64,000 bases of DNA from the NCBI GenBank assembly GCA_030849465.1, contig JARVLF010000017.1, positions 434,001 to 498,000 on the forward strand. The letters are read 5' to 3'. How positions within the stretch are numbered: the stretch's first letter is position 1; every line of letters starts with the position of its first letter. The notes under the pieces are model-generated. The model was not told the origin of the DNA. It made no database searches and worked only from the letters and a program-made list of their open reading frames with translations. Positions 21,401 to 30,455 of the stretch are shown in pieces. The DNA is from Moesziomyces globuligerus (taxonomy: Eukaryota > Basidiomycota > Ustilaginomycetes > Ustilaginales > Ustilaginaceae). Made by a program: the position numbers and the translations under genes.

Positions 21401-22179
21401 ATGACGACCAGACGCAGAAGCCCATGTCGGCGCCCGACTTTGGCATCCAGGTCGACTTTAGCGGGCTCGACGACGAGGCCAGGGAGGACGGCGGGCCGAC
21501 GATGGGCAACGAGCTGCAGACCAAGGTGGAGAGCATCACGGCCGAGATCGAAAGGATGTCGCCCAACATGAAGGCCGTCGAGCGGCTCGACGACACCGAG
21601 GCCAAGCTCGCCGAGACGGAAAAGGAGTTTGAGCGCTCGCGGCGCCAGGCCAAGGAGGCGCGCGACCAGTTTAGCCGCATCAAGAAGCGGCGGTGCGATC
21701 TGTTCAACAAGGCCTTCTACCACATTTCGACGCAGATCGACGCCACCTACAAGGACCTCTCGCGCTCCAAGGCGGCGCCGATGGGCGGATCGGCGTACCT
21801 CTCGATCGAGAACACCGAGGAGCCGTACCTGGGCGGCATCACGTACTCGGTCGTGCCGCCGATGAAGAGGTTCAGAGACATCACGGCGCTCTCGGGAGGC
21901 GAGAAGACCATGGCCGCGCTCGCACTCCTCTTTGCCATCCATAGCTTCCAGCCCGCTCCGTTCTTTGTGCTCGACGAGGTGGATGCGGCGCTCGACTCGC
22001 AAAACGTCGCCAAGGTCAGCAACTACATCCGCCAGCACGCCAGCGACCAGTTCCAGTTCATCGTCATCAGCCTCAAGGCCTCGCTCTACGAACGCTCCCA
22101 GAGCCTCGTCGGCATCTATAGGGACCAGGACGTCAACTCGTCCACCAGCCTCACGCTCGATCTCGAACAGTACGCCTAG
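18436..22179 (+). CDS. SMC1: cohesin subunit SMC1
   Basis: Smc1 is one of the two ATPase arms of the cohesin ring that holds sister chromatids together. The ATG at 18436 begins MPLKRLEIENFKSYRG, the standard Smc1 N terminus, and gives 1247 residues, which fits the family (about 1225). The Walker A motif GPNGSGKS is at residues 31-38. Two long coiled coils surround a hinge at about 535-660 (FPGVRGRVVDL, then DAIVVDHEKTAIDC). The ABC signature LSGGEKTMAALALLFA lies near 1152 and Walker B (FFVLDEVDAALD) near 1175. The frame is open further upstream but that part is discarded as leader. It has no intron. It converges with the unrecognised gene ending at 22273. Confidence 0.96.
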   Translation: MPLKRLEIENFKSYRGHQVVGPFNAFTAVIGPNGSGKSNLMDAISFVLGVRSAQLRSSQLKDLIFRGRKMARAGDEPLGDDQDAPASASDDDGGDDDDQGEGTATKASVTAIYEDNKGYEHRFQRTITLAGSSEYRYNGRSIQYAQYNTKLEQFNILVKAKNFLVFQGDVEAVASQGSKELSRLIDQISGSLELKDEYERAKDAQERATDNSTFNFNKRRGINSELKQFREQKSEADKFERLQNERVQHILNHILWRLYHINDDIELNTEFVKGQAKNMRPLRTDHKKADDAVQKARRDQGQTQSEILQLDKAIKRKQRDIEDLRPTLDAYEEKIAISRKKLDNGARMTEQVERDLEKQRANLAKLERDHQTVQRAADRAAEEQQRALESAGLTLSEADLGEYHNLKAQANLEAVAERQELDGLKRDARIRTDAVKDAEDKLGQFAKQNDKLQGEEATLAERHASLEAKRSQIDADLTAARAELAKTQAKHTAINQRETKLNDTLQVCYNKLLQAGNELKEVEREAAMKETMAKLQRIFPGVRGRVVDLCKPVQRKYDTAIATVLGRNTDAIVVDHEKTAIDCIEYLRNTRAGQATFLPLDRIQAKPINDRLRSIARGARLAVDVIQFDAAIERAIHHACGNALVCDTMDIARSVVYDKKVDAKAVTLEGTVIHKSGLITGGQSSSSGGKRWEERELQGLTTQRDKCLAELKQLQTEKRALVGDDEMVANIARLESDLRSVQDEVAAAHTRLGGVRDELKNIVKQTAELQPKLRSARSELEKLQRKMARLEAVVDRAEDGIFSAFCARIGVDNIREYEARQVRLMERQSDARLEFEAQLARLTHQANFERQQIGTTEERLETLRAAIAREGDKLRAWQAQKQAKQDELDGMQAEAAEMAEQLAELQTLHEAKKATLDERRTELAKAARLLDSLGKEIAARNDEIERLGSERAAIYRRCRLEEIALPLLKGSLAKVGLEETIDVEPMDVDDDQTQKPMSAPDFGIQVDFSGLDDEAREDGGPTMGNELQTKVESITAEIERMSPNMKAVERLDDTEAKLAETEKEFERSRRQAKEARDQFSRIKKRRCDLFNKAFYHISTQIDATYKDLSRSKAAPMGGSAYLSIENTEEPYLGGITYSVVPPMKRFRDITALSGGEKTMAALALLFAIHSFQPAPFFVLDEVDAALDSQNVAKVSNYIRQHASDQFQFIVISLKASLYERSQSLVGIYRDQDVNSSTSLTLDLEQYA

Positions 22180-22272
22180 AGCAAAATGCAGAGTTGTACA
22201 AGTAAAGTTCGGCCCAGTGGTCTCGAGAGGAGCGTCTCTGCGATGCTTGCAAGCGTGAGAGTGACAGGGGAT

Positions 22273-23410
22273 CTACGAGTCGAGGATGGCGGTGATGATC
22301 GAGGCGGATTCCGACAGACGCTGACGGCGGGCGAAGAGGTCTTTGGCGTGGAGCTGGAGCGTGGTGAGCTGGGCGTCTAGGTGCGGAGGCTCTGTGGACG
22401 ATTTGGCGTCTTGTTGCGAGGATGGCTGGGGCTGGGGTGGTGGATCTTGGTTCGCAGCCTGTTGTGTGTCTGCTGATGCTGTTGTGGGCTCTGTTGTGGT
22501 GTGGAGGGGGAGGAGAGGGATGGTGGCGAGGCCGGTCTTGTCCAGATGGGCGAGCACCGCGTCGAGTGCCGACTGAAACGCCGCCGCTTTTTCTGGCCTC
22601 ATCCAAGTCGACAAGGTCGACGACAAAGTCAGCATCTTCTCCTGGTGCACTGGTGTGTAGAATCGTATACTCACGTGCGGTGGTTCTCGCATCTGTCGTT
22701 ACCGCCAACGACGCATCGCTGATACAAAGCAAGACACGCGTCAGCCCCTGCGCTTATCACCCGCGCCGTGGGCGAGTTACTTACACTGCATCGAAGAACG
22801 CCTCGGCCTCGGCCTCGAGTTTGGGCAAGAGCGTCTTGTCGAGCTGGGTCAAGCTCGCGCGGAGGAATTCGGGCGAGCCCTGTTGTGGCGCGCCTGCTCT
22901 CGGTTGGCTTGCTTGCTTCTGCTGCGTCGCTGGCTGAAACCCAGCGGGAAACGACTGGAACGGAGCCTGTTGTGGATACCTCGGATACTGCATTTGGGGT
23001 ATCATGGGGGTTTGACCCGAGTAAGATCCCGAGTACGACCCCGGGTACGGGGCTGCAAAGGGGGAAGCGGCCTGGATGCCCGAGAGGACGCGCGAGCCGT
23101 GGGCGAGCGCGGTGCTGATGGGCGAGGCGGCCGACATGCCGGCTGCTCCCGCGACGTACGCGGGCGAGGTTGTGCTATACGGCGTCAGGCCCGACATGCC
23201 ATACGCGTCTGCGGGCGTGAAGGCGTCCGAGGGACTCATGCCGAGGCCTGCGGGTACGGTGCCGCCAGCCGAGGTGCCGCTCGGACCCACGGAACGAGGA
23301 CCCTGGAAGCGCGCCGACGACGAGCCGGCCGCAAACGGCGACGCGGTCGCCGAGGCGATGTTCGAGGTCGGAATGCGAGCGCGCTTCGACGGCGACGGTG
23401 TCGTCGACAT
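22273..23410 (-). CDS. unrecognised three-exon gene, Ala/Ser/Pro-rich with coiled-coil end
   Basis: The proposed exons on the minus strand are 23410-22785, 22718-22675 and 22592-22273, giving 329 residues. Intron 1 (66 nt) has a GTAAGT donor, a CTGAC branch-like site and a TATCAG acceptor. Intron 2 (82 nt) has a GTGAGT donor, a GCTGAC branch-like site and a GCCAG acceptor. The phases fit exactly and join a helix across both junctions (EAFFDAV, then DASLAV, then KAAAFQSALDAVLAHL). The protein starts MSTTPSPSKRARIP. Its first 150 residues are low-complexity Ser/Ala/Pro/Gly/Tyr/Gln-rich. The C-terminal half has two helical stretches, LDKTLLPKLEAEAEAF and a final LDAQLTTLQLHAKDLF region, split by a Gln/Pro/Thr linker. 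I do not recognise the family. The gene is convergent with SMC1 and divergent from KRR1. The exon structure is inferred. Confidence 0.65.
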
Positions 23411-24856
<1,446 letters not shown>

Positions 24857-24959
24857 ACCTCTCTCTTCACTCTCTTTTGTTTTTGGGTCGCGAGTGTTGG
24901 CGCGAGAAAATTTCATACCATGCAAAGACAGAGAGGTGCCTAAGGGGAAGGTGGGGTTT

Positions 24960-26414
24960 CTACTTGCGATTGCCGCCGCGCGAGAGACCAAAGTAGGATC
25001 CGAGACGCGAGGCGGTGTGGGACTCGTCGTGTGGTGGTGGCGAGAGTTGGGTGCGGGTTGGGCTGGGGAGTTTGGACGGGAGCTCGTGTTGGTGTGCAGA
25101 GGGAGCTTGCGGGTCGTCGTTGGCCTTGCCTCGTTCGGCTTCCGAGAGGAGGAACTCGACAAAGAGGTTGGAGAAGCTCTCGTCGCCCCCCACTGTTGGC
25201 GCTGGTGAAGTCGGCCCTGACCCTGTCCTCGATACCGACGGTCTGGTCTGAGCAGGACCTTTCTGAAGGCCAGCTGCTTGGCGTTCTGGGTCGTGCCAGT
25301 CGAGAACGCCTGCGATGAGGTTGAGCATCTCGAAGCGCTTTGCGTCTGTGCGAGGCGTGGTGAGGAACTGCAGCACGAGGTTGGTGACGAGCCGCTTGTC
25401 GACATTGTTGTCGCTCTGGTCGTTGCGTAGCCTGCGCAGCGCCTCGGTGAGGTGTTCGTTGAGGATCACCGCTTCGTGACGCAGCTTACCGATCAAAAGG
25501 TTCTTCTCCCTCACCTGCGCCGTGAGCTTCTCGGCTTCCACCATCGCATCCGTATTGCCATCCAACTTGGCTTCCGCCTCCTCGGCACGCGTCTTGTACT
25601 CGGCAAGACTCGAAGAAAGCGCAGCCACCTGCGAGCGATGATCCCCGAGCGCCCGCGAGAGCTCCGCTTCCTGCGTCGCCTCGAACTCGCTCAGCACCGA
25701 GGAAAGTTCGGCGGCCGAGCGTGCTTCGCGCTCGGCAAGCTGGCGGTAGTGCGTCTCGGACTGACGCGCCATGTCGGCCGTGTGGCGAGCATCATTCAGC
25801 AAAGTCTCGAGCTCTTCGCGCTGCGCACGCTCCTCGAGGCATGCAGACTGCCAGCTGTGCGCCTCGAGCTTGGTGCGTTCGACGAGCTCGTGCAGCTCGC
25901 GCTCGCGCTCGAGTCTACCTGCATCGCTCGAGCTGCGCGTGCTCCTCGCCTCCTCCTGTGCCGAAAGGGAAGCCCGCAGCGCATCCACCTGCTTGCTCAA
26001 CCGCTCCGTCTCGTCGTGCGATGCAACCAGCTCCGTCCGTAGTGTCGATACCGTCGACTCGAGCGACGAGACTTGAGAGCTGAGCGTTTCGATCTGCGTC
26101 TCGCGCCGGTCGAGCTCCTCGGCATCCTGCCGCAACCGATCGCCGAGCGTGGCGCGCATCGTCGTCAGCTTGCTCAGCAGCGATCGGTACTGCGTCTCGA
26201 ACGCATCGCGCTCGTCGCGCACCCGCGCCAGCTCCGCACGCACCTCGTCCGTGCTCATCTCGTCCAGCTCCCTCCATCCCACCTCGTCCCCATCCTCATT
26301 CGAATGCGAAGCAGTCGTCGTTGTGGTGGTGGTGGTTGATTTGCCGTTTGGCCGTGAAGATGACGGCGTGGGTTCGTCGAGCGATGCCCGATCGGATGTA
26401 GACGCTGCACTCAT
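24960..26414 (-). CDS. RUD3: Rud3/GMAP-210-like Golgi coiled-coil protein (GRAB domain)
   Basis: Rud3-type proteins are cis-Golgi tethers recruited by Arf1 through a C-terminal GRAB domain. The protein has 484 residues. An acidic, Thr-rich N terminus (a poly-Thr run near residues 26-33) is followed by continuous coiled coil from about 50 to 350. Then comes the conserved GRAB-like block at about 325-395, with KLRHEAVILNEHLTEALRRL followed by LVTNLVLQFLTTPRTDAKRF and a LNLIAGVLDW end. A low-complexity tail ends near SYFGLSRGG. The DNKR-style spacing and the tryptophan after the LIAGVL helix match Rud3. The symbol is by family resemblance only. Confidence 0.8.
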   Translation of the reverse strand: MSAASTSDRASLDEPTPSSSRPNGKSTTTTTTTTASHSNEDGDEVGWRELDEMSTDEVRAELARVRDERDAFETQYRSLLSKLTTMRATLGDRLRQDAEELDRRETQIETLSSQVSSLESTVSTLRTELVASHDETERLSKQVDALRASLSAQEEARSTRSSSDAGRLERERELHELVERTKLEAHSWQSACLEERAQREELETLLNDARHTADMARQSETHYRQLAEREARSAAELSSVLSEFEATQEAELSRALGDHRSQVAALSSSLAEYKTRAEEAEAKLDGNTDAMVEAEKLTAQVREKNLLIGKLRHEAVILNEHLTEALRRLRNDQSDNNVDKRLVTNLVLQFLTTPRTDAKRFEMLNLIAGVLDWHDPERQAAGLQKGPAQTRPSVSRTGSGPTSPAPTVGGDESFSNLFVEFLLSEAERGKANDDPQAPSAHQHELPSKLPSPTRTQLSPPPHDESHTASRLGSYFGLSRGGNRK

Positions 26415-26894
26415 TTGCGGCAGACCGAGTCGGCGCTATGCTACGCGTTCAAGGCGGAGGCGTGTTGCGGAGTGGGTCTAGCGTCGGAGGGCGAGCATCT
26501 TTGGTCTGAGCTGAGGCTGTGCAAAAAGACCGGCCGCCGAGACGAGTCTTGTATCTGGATCGCAGACGCGCAAAGTGCACGAGAAGCGACGTGGCCGTGA
26601 TGGTGTGGACAAGATCCGCCGTGCGTGTGCATTGGGTGTGTGTGTGAGTCCTCGGCCAACCGCACCCAGACCCCGGTCTTCCTTGGACCCCCGCGACGAC
26701 ACGTCCAAAATCAATCACCCGATCCCGCACCACCCGCACCTCGCACCCTCGATTCGCGATCCTCATTCGCTCATCACACTGCCAACCCGCTAGACACACT
26801 CGACTCGTCTAATGCAGACCCCACACACAGCAGCACGGAAAGAGATGAATCAGATGAAAACAGAAATCGCAATTGCTCAACAAAGCGCAACGGC
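26415..26894. other. intergenic region upstream of the Rud3-like gene and downstream of ILV2
   Basis: This 480 bp region holds the promoter of the minus-strand Rud3-like gene and the 3' flank of ILV2. A long plus-strand reading frame crosses it and runs antisense through ILV2, but it shows no protein-like features. No RNA gene was recognised. Confidence 0.5.
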
Positions 26895-29117
26895 CTACTC
26901 CTTCTTGGGGATGGGCTTGAGGCTCGGGTGGACAATGAGCTCGTGCAGACCCGCCGAGGCCGGGCAGAAGGGGTAGACGTGCTCGTTCTTGGTGATCCTC
27001 GCCTCAAACAGGATGGGCTTGTTGTTGTCGTACTCGATGAACTCCTTCATCTTGGCGGGCAGATCCTTGATGTTGTCGCAGCGGATCGCCTTGACGCCCA
27101 TCGCCTCGGCGAGCTTGACAAAGTTGGGGTTGTGCATCTCGGTGTGCGAGTAGCGCTTCTCGTAGAAGAGGTCTTGCCACTGCACCACCATGCCCTGGAA
27201 CTCGTTGTTGAGCACGAGCACCTTGACGCCAATGTCGTACTGCGCAGCCGTCGCGAGCTCCATCGCAGTCATCGAGAACGACGCATCGCCGTCAATGTCG
27301 ACCACAATCTTCTCGGGCGCCGCCACCTTGGCTCCGATGCACGAGGGCAGACCGAAGCCCATGGTGCCCAGTCCGCCGGACGAGACCCAGGTGCGCGGGT
27401 GGCGCCAGCGGTAGTGCTGCGCCGCCCACATCTGGTGCTGCCCGACGCCGGTGGCGATGATGACATTGTCCTTCTGGTTGGCAACCTCGGCGTCGAGCGC
27501 CTCGATCACCTCCTGCGGCTTCATCAGCTCGCCCTCCTTGGAAGGCTCGTAGGTGAACGGATAGGCGTCCTTCCACGTCTTGATGAGCTGGTGCCACTCG
27601 CTGCGGTCCGGATCGTTGCCCTCGAGGTACGGCATGAGCTTGCCCAGGTTGGTCACCACGTCGCCCTCGACGGCACACGTCGCCTGCACCACCTTGTTGA
27701 TGTTCTTGGGCATCACCTCAAAGTGGATGATGCCACCGCGGTTCTCGAGCGCCGCCGCACGCGCGTGCGGCGCAAACTTGTCGATGCGGCCGGTGACGCG
27801 GTCGTCGAAGCGGGCGCCGAGCGCGATGATCAGATCGGCATCCTGCATGGCGAGGTTGGCGTACGCCGAACCGTGCATGCCGAGCATGTGCAGGCTGAGC
27901 GGGTCGAGCTCGTCGAATGCACCGAGGCCCTGGAGGGTGGTGGTGACGGGGATGTTGTGCTCCTTGGCCAGCTTGGCGAGCAGCTTGGGGCCGTCGGGCG
28001 ACGAGAGGATGCCCTGACCGGCGTAGATGATGGGGCGCTTGGCGATGCCGATGAGGCGCGCAGCCTCCTTGAGCTCGGCGGTGAGGACGTCGTGCTCGGA
28101 AGAGCGGAGGTTGGTGCTCTGCTGGAAGGTGGCGCCGCGGCGGTTGCGCGCGACCTGTCGGCTGGGCAGGCTGGTGATCATGTTGGGCTGCGTCTGGCTG
28201 TAGGGGATGGCCTGGCGGAGGATGCCGGCGGTGACGTCCTTGGGCAGGTCGACGAGCACGGGGCCGGGGCGGCCGGAGGTGGCGATCTTGAAGGCCTCGT
28301 TGATGCGGCGCGGAAGCTCGGCGATGTCCTTGACCATGACGTTCCACTTGGTGCACGACCTGGAGATGCCGACGACATCGGCCTCCTGGAAGGCATCGGA
28401 GCCGATGGCCGAGGTGGCGACCTGGCCGCAGAAGACGACGAGGGGTGTGCCGTCGCTCATGGCATCCTGCATGGGCGTGATGACGTTGGTGGCACCGGGG
28501 CCCGAGGTGACGAGGATGACACCGGGCTTGCCCGTGACACGAGCGTAGCCCTCGGCCATGTGACCGGCACCGTCCTCGCGACGGGGGAGGACAAAGTCAA
28601 AGTGCTTGGAGTTGTAGATGGCGTCGAAGACGGGGAGGATGGCACCACCCGGGTAGCCAAAGACATGCTTGACGTCGTGCCTGAGCATCATCTCGTGGAA
28701 GATGGCGCCGCCGGACATGCCGACGAACGACTCGTCGAGGGCGTTGGCATCGTAGCGCGAAGAGAGGGGAGCGATGTTCTGCGGGGATTGCTGGAAGGCC
28801 GGGGAAGGCTCGGGGCGGACGCTGGCCGAAGTCTGTGCGGCGGCGGCAGCAGCAGCCTGCTCCTTGGGCTGGTTGGTGGAGATGTGTCTTGTGAGGGCGA
28901 GATTTGTGCGTTGAGATCTTGCGAGGTGTGCGGAGCGAGGGAGGTTATTCCTGGCGGTGGAGAAGGCTCTGGAAGCGTTGGGCGTCGAGGCGTACGAGGT
29001 GGACGCGGCAGCGGCAGCGGCGATCACGTTGGTGGTCGAGGCAGCCGAGGAAAGCTTGGAGGCGGCCTGGAAGGCGTGCCTTTGTTGGCGTGCAAACTGC
29101 ACGGCGAAGCTCGTCAT
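26895..29117 (-). CDS. ILV2: acetolactate (acetohydroxyacid) synthase catalytic subunit
   Basis: Ilv2 is a mitochondrial thiamine-diphosphate/FAD enzyme and the first common step of isoleucine and valine synthesis. The frame is open to 29225 but begins there with GTG, so the ATG at 29117 (MTSFAVQFARQQ) is used, giving 740 residues. The N-terminal 115 residues are Ala/Ser/Arg-rich and low in acid, as expected for a mitochondrial targeting sequence. The TPP-domain order is clear: GYPGGAILPVFDAI with EDGAGHMAEGYARV, then SGPGATNVITP, then the central FAD region with GARFDDRVTG, and finally the C-terminal TPP motif GDASF followed by NNEFQGMVVQW. The residue after GQV in GQVATSAIGSDAFQEAD is Ala (codon at 28416-28418), where yeast Ilv2 has Pro. 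The inhibitor-site Trp in MVVQWQ is kept. No intron. Confidence 0.97.
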   Translation of the reverse strand: MTSFAVQFARQQRHAFQAASKLSSAASTTNVIAAAAAASTSYASTPNASRAFSTARNNLPRSAHLARSQRTNLALTRHISTNQPKEQAAAAAAAQTSASVRPEPSPAFQQSPQNIAPLSSRYDANALDESFVGMSGGAIFHEMMLRHDVKHVFGYPGGAILPVFDAIYNSKHFDFVLPRREDGAGHMAEGYARVTGKPGVILVTSGPGATNVITPMQDAMSDGTPLVVFCGQVATSAIGSDAFQEADVVGISRSCTKWNVMVKDIAELPRRINEAFKIATSGRPGPVLVDLPKDVTAGILRQAIPYSQTQPNMITSLPSRQVARNRRGATFQQSTNLRSSEHDVLTAELKEAARLIGIAKRPIIYAGQGILSSPDGPKLLAKLAKEHNIPVTTTLQGLGAFDELDPLSLHMLGMHGSAYANLAMQDADLIIALGARFDDRVTGRIDKFAPHARAAALENRGGIIHFEVMPKNINKVVQATCAVEGDVVTNLGKLMPYLEGNDPDRSEWHQLIKTWKDAYPFTYEPSKEGELMKPQEVIEALDAEVANQKDNVIIATGVGQHQMWAAQHYRWRHPRTWVSSGGLGTMGFGLPSCIGAKVAAPEKIVVDIDGDASFSMTAMELATAAQYDIGVKVLVLNNEFQGMVVQWQDLFYEKRYSHTEMHNPNFVKLAEAMGVKAIRCDNIKDLPAKMKEFIEYDNNKPILFEARITKNEHVYPFCPASAGLHELIVHPSLKPIPKKE

Positions 29118-30455
29118 GGCGATCGAGTCGACGCTGGTTTTGGGTGGGCAAGAGGTGGCGAGACCTGGGCTGATGGCGCTTGTGGCGACGGAGAACTGAT
29201 GAGCTCGGAAGCGCTTTTCTGGCACAGGTGCGGTTTTGTTGGCAAGATGAACGTTGTGGATGACCCCAGAGAGAGAAGCGGGGATGGTGTGTACTTGCGG
29301 TGATGGGGAGAGGGAGAGGAGGGCTGTGGCGGCAAGTGGCCGAGGTTATACGGGAGGGGGCGATGCTTGAGCGCAGGAAGGCGGCTTGGCTGCTTGGCTG
29401 ATTGGCTGGCTGTCAGTGAGGGGAAAGCGAGCGGATCGGTGACTCGTTCGCCTCTGCCTTGGCTGGCTTGCTTGCTTCCCTCCTCGAGGCGGCGGCGAAT
29501 CTAGACTTTGAACGCGCGCCTCTCCGACCAACCTAGAAGATTGCTTTTCTTTTTGCCGCGCCAGAGTCACAGTGTGCGTGAAAGGTAGGCAGGACGCTGG
29601 GATGTGGCACTGCACGCCGCCTACTCAAGCACGAAAATATCGGATATTTCCAATCCAATCTAACCGAAAAGGCCCGCTGCTCTGCCAGTGAGTGCGCTGT
29701 TGCTTGCGTTGCGCCCTTGCCACCCACCTCCCCACAAGCTGCGAGCAGAGACAGAGGAGATGACTCGAGCTGCAGAACAGTACTGTACAGTATCAGATGG
29801 CACGCCCGTCTCTCTCTCGTCTCCCTTCGGACTGAACAGGCAATGCCTGGTTACCCCGCCATCGGAAGAAGGCACCTCCTCCTCCTTCTCCAGGGTCGCG
29901 TTCGCCACGCACTCTGCCTCCCCCTTGTCTGCTGGTCCTGTCGGTAGAGATGATGACAAGACGCCAGCGCCACTCTTTCTGGTCGAAGCTATGACTGCCG
30001 CTGTTGGCGTTGACGGTGCGTGTGATTGGCTGGTGCTTCTGTGCAATGGTGTGCGCGCTGGCCTCGCAACACGGCTCGGGGTTGCCATCTCTCGGAGCGG
30101 CGAGCCCAGCCCAGTCAACGATCAATCCTGCCCTCCTCATTGGCCACGCCTTGGCCGGTACGTCTGATCTCTCTCGAAAATGCCCGCGGCGCTCGATTAT
30201 CTTGGGCGTGCTCTCGCATGTAATCGGCCTTGTCTCGTGATTGGCTCGCTTCGCAGAGCTGCAGCTTCTGCCGCTCATGAGCTATCTCGGCCGAATCAGT
30301 CAATGGGCCTGGCCGGTGCGTCGCGTGAAGCTCCAAGCTCGGAACTCGGGCCAACACTACGGCGTGGACGCAGAGCAAAGCACCCGACTCGACTAGGCTC
30401 TTCCAGCCTGCCATTCATGTCTCCACATCTGCTCTGAGCCATCGCCGGTTCAAGG
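29118..30455. other. divergent promoter region, ILV2 / COG8
   Basis: This 1.3 kb region separates the two start codons. It has only overlapping short ORFs and no recognisable gene. Overlapping short palindromes (ACAGTACTGT and TACTGTACAGTA) lie at 29777-29792. The first about 110 bp on the ILV2 side reads in frame with ILV2 but lacks an ATG. Confidence 0.45.

Noticed and set aside
22273..22692. alternative two-exon model of the unknown gene using an acceptor just before the ATG at 22692
   Set aside because: It needs the weak donor GTGTAA instead of the adjacent GTAAGT. The three-exon model uses canonical sites throughout and keeps phase.
26625..29303. 892-codon plus-strand ORF antisense to ILV2
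   Set aside because: It is the mirror of a well-conserved coding sequence with high GC at third positions. Its translation shows only Asp/Val/Leu/Gly/Arg-rich low-information sequence and no family features.
29777..29792. overlapping palindromes ACAGTACTGT and TACTGTACAGTA
   Set aside because: They are short and isolated in a 1.3 kb gap, with no second copy noticed. They are compatible with chance.
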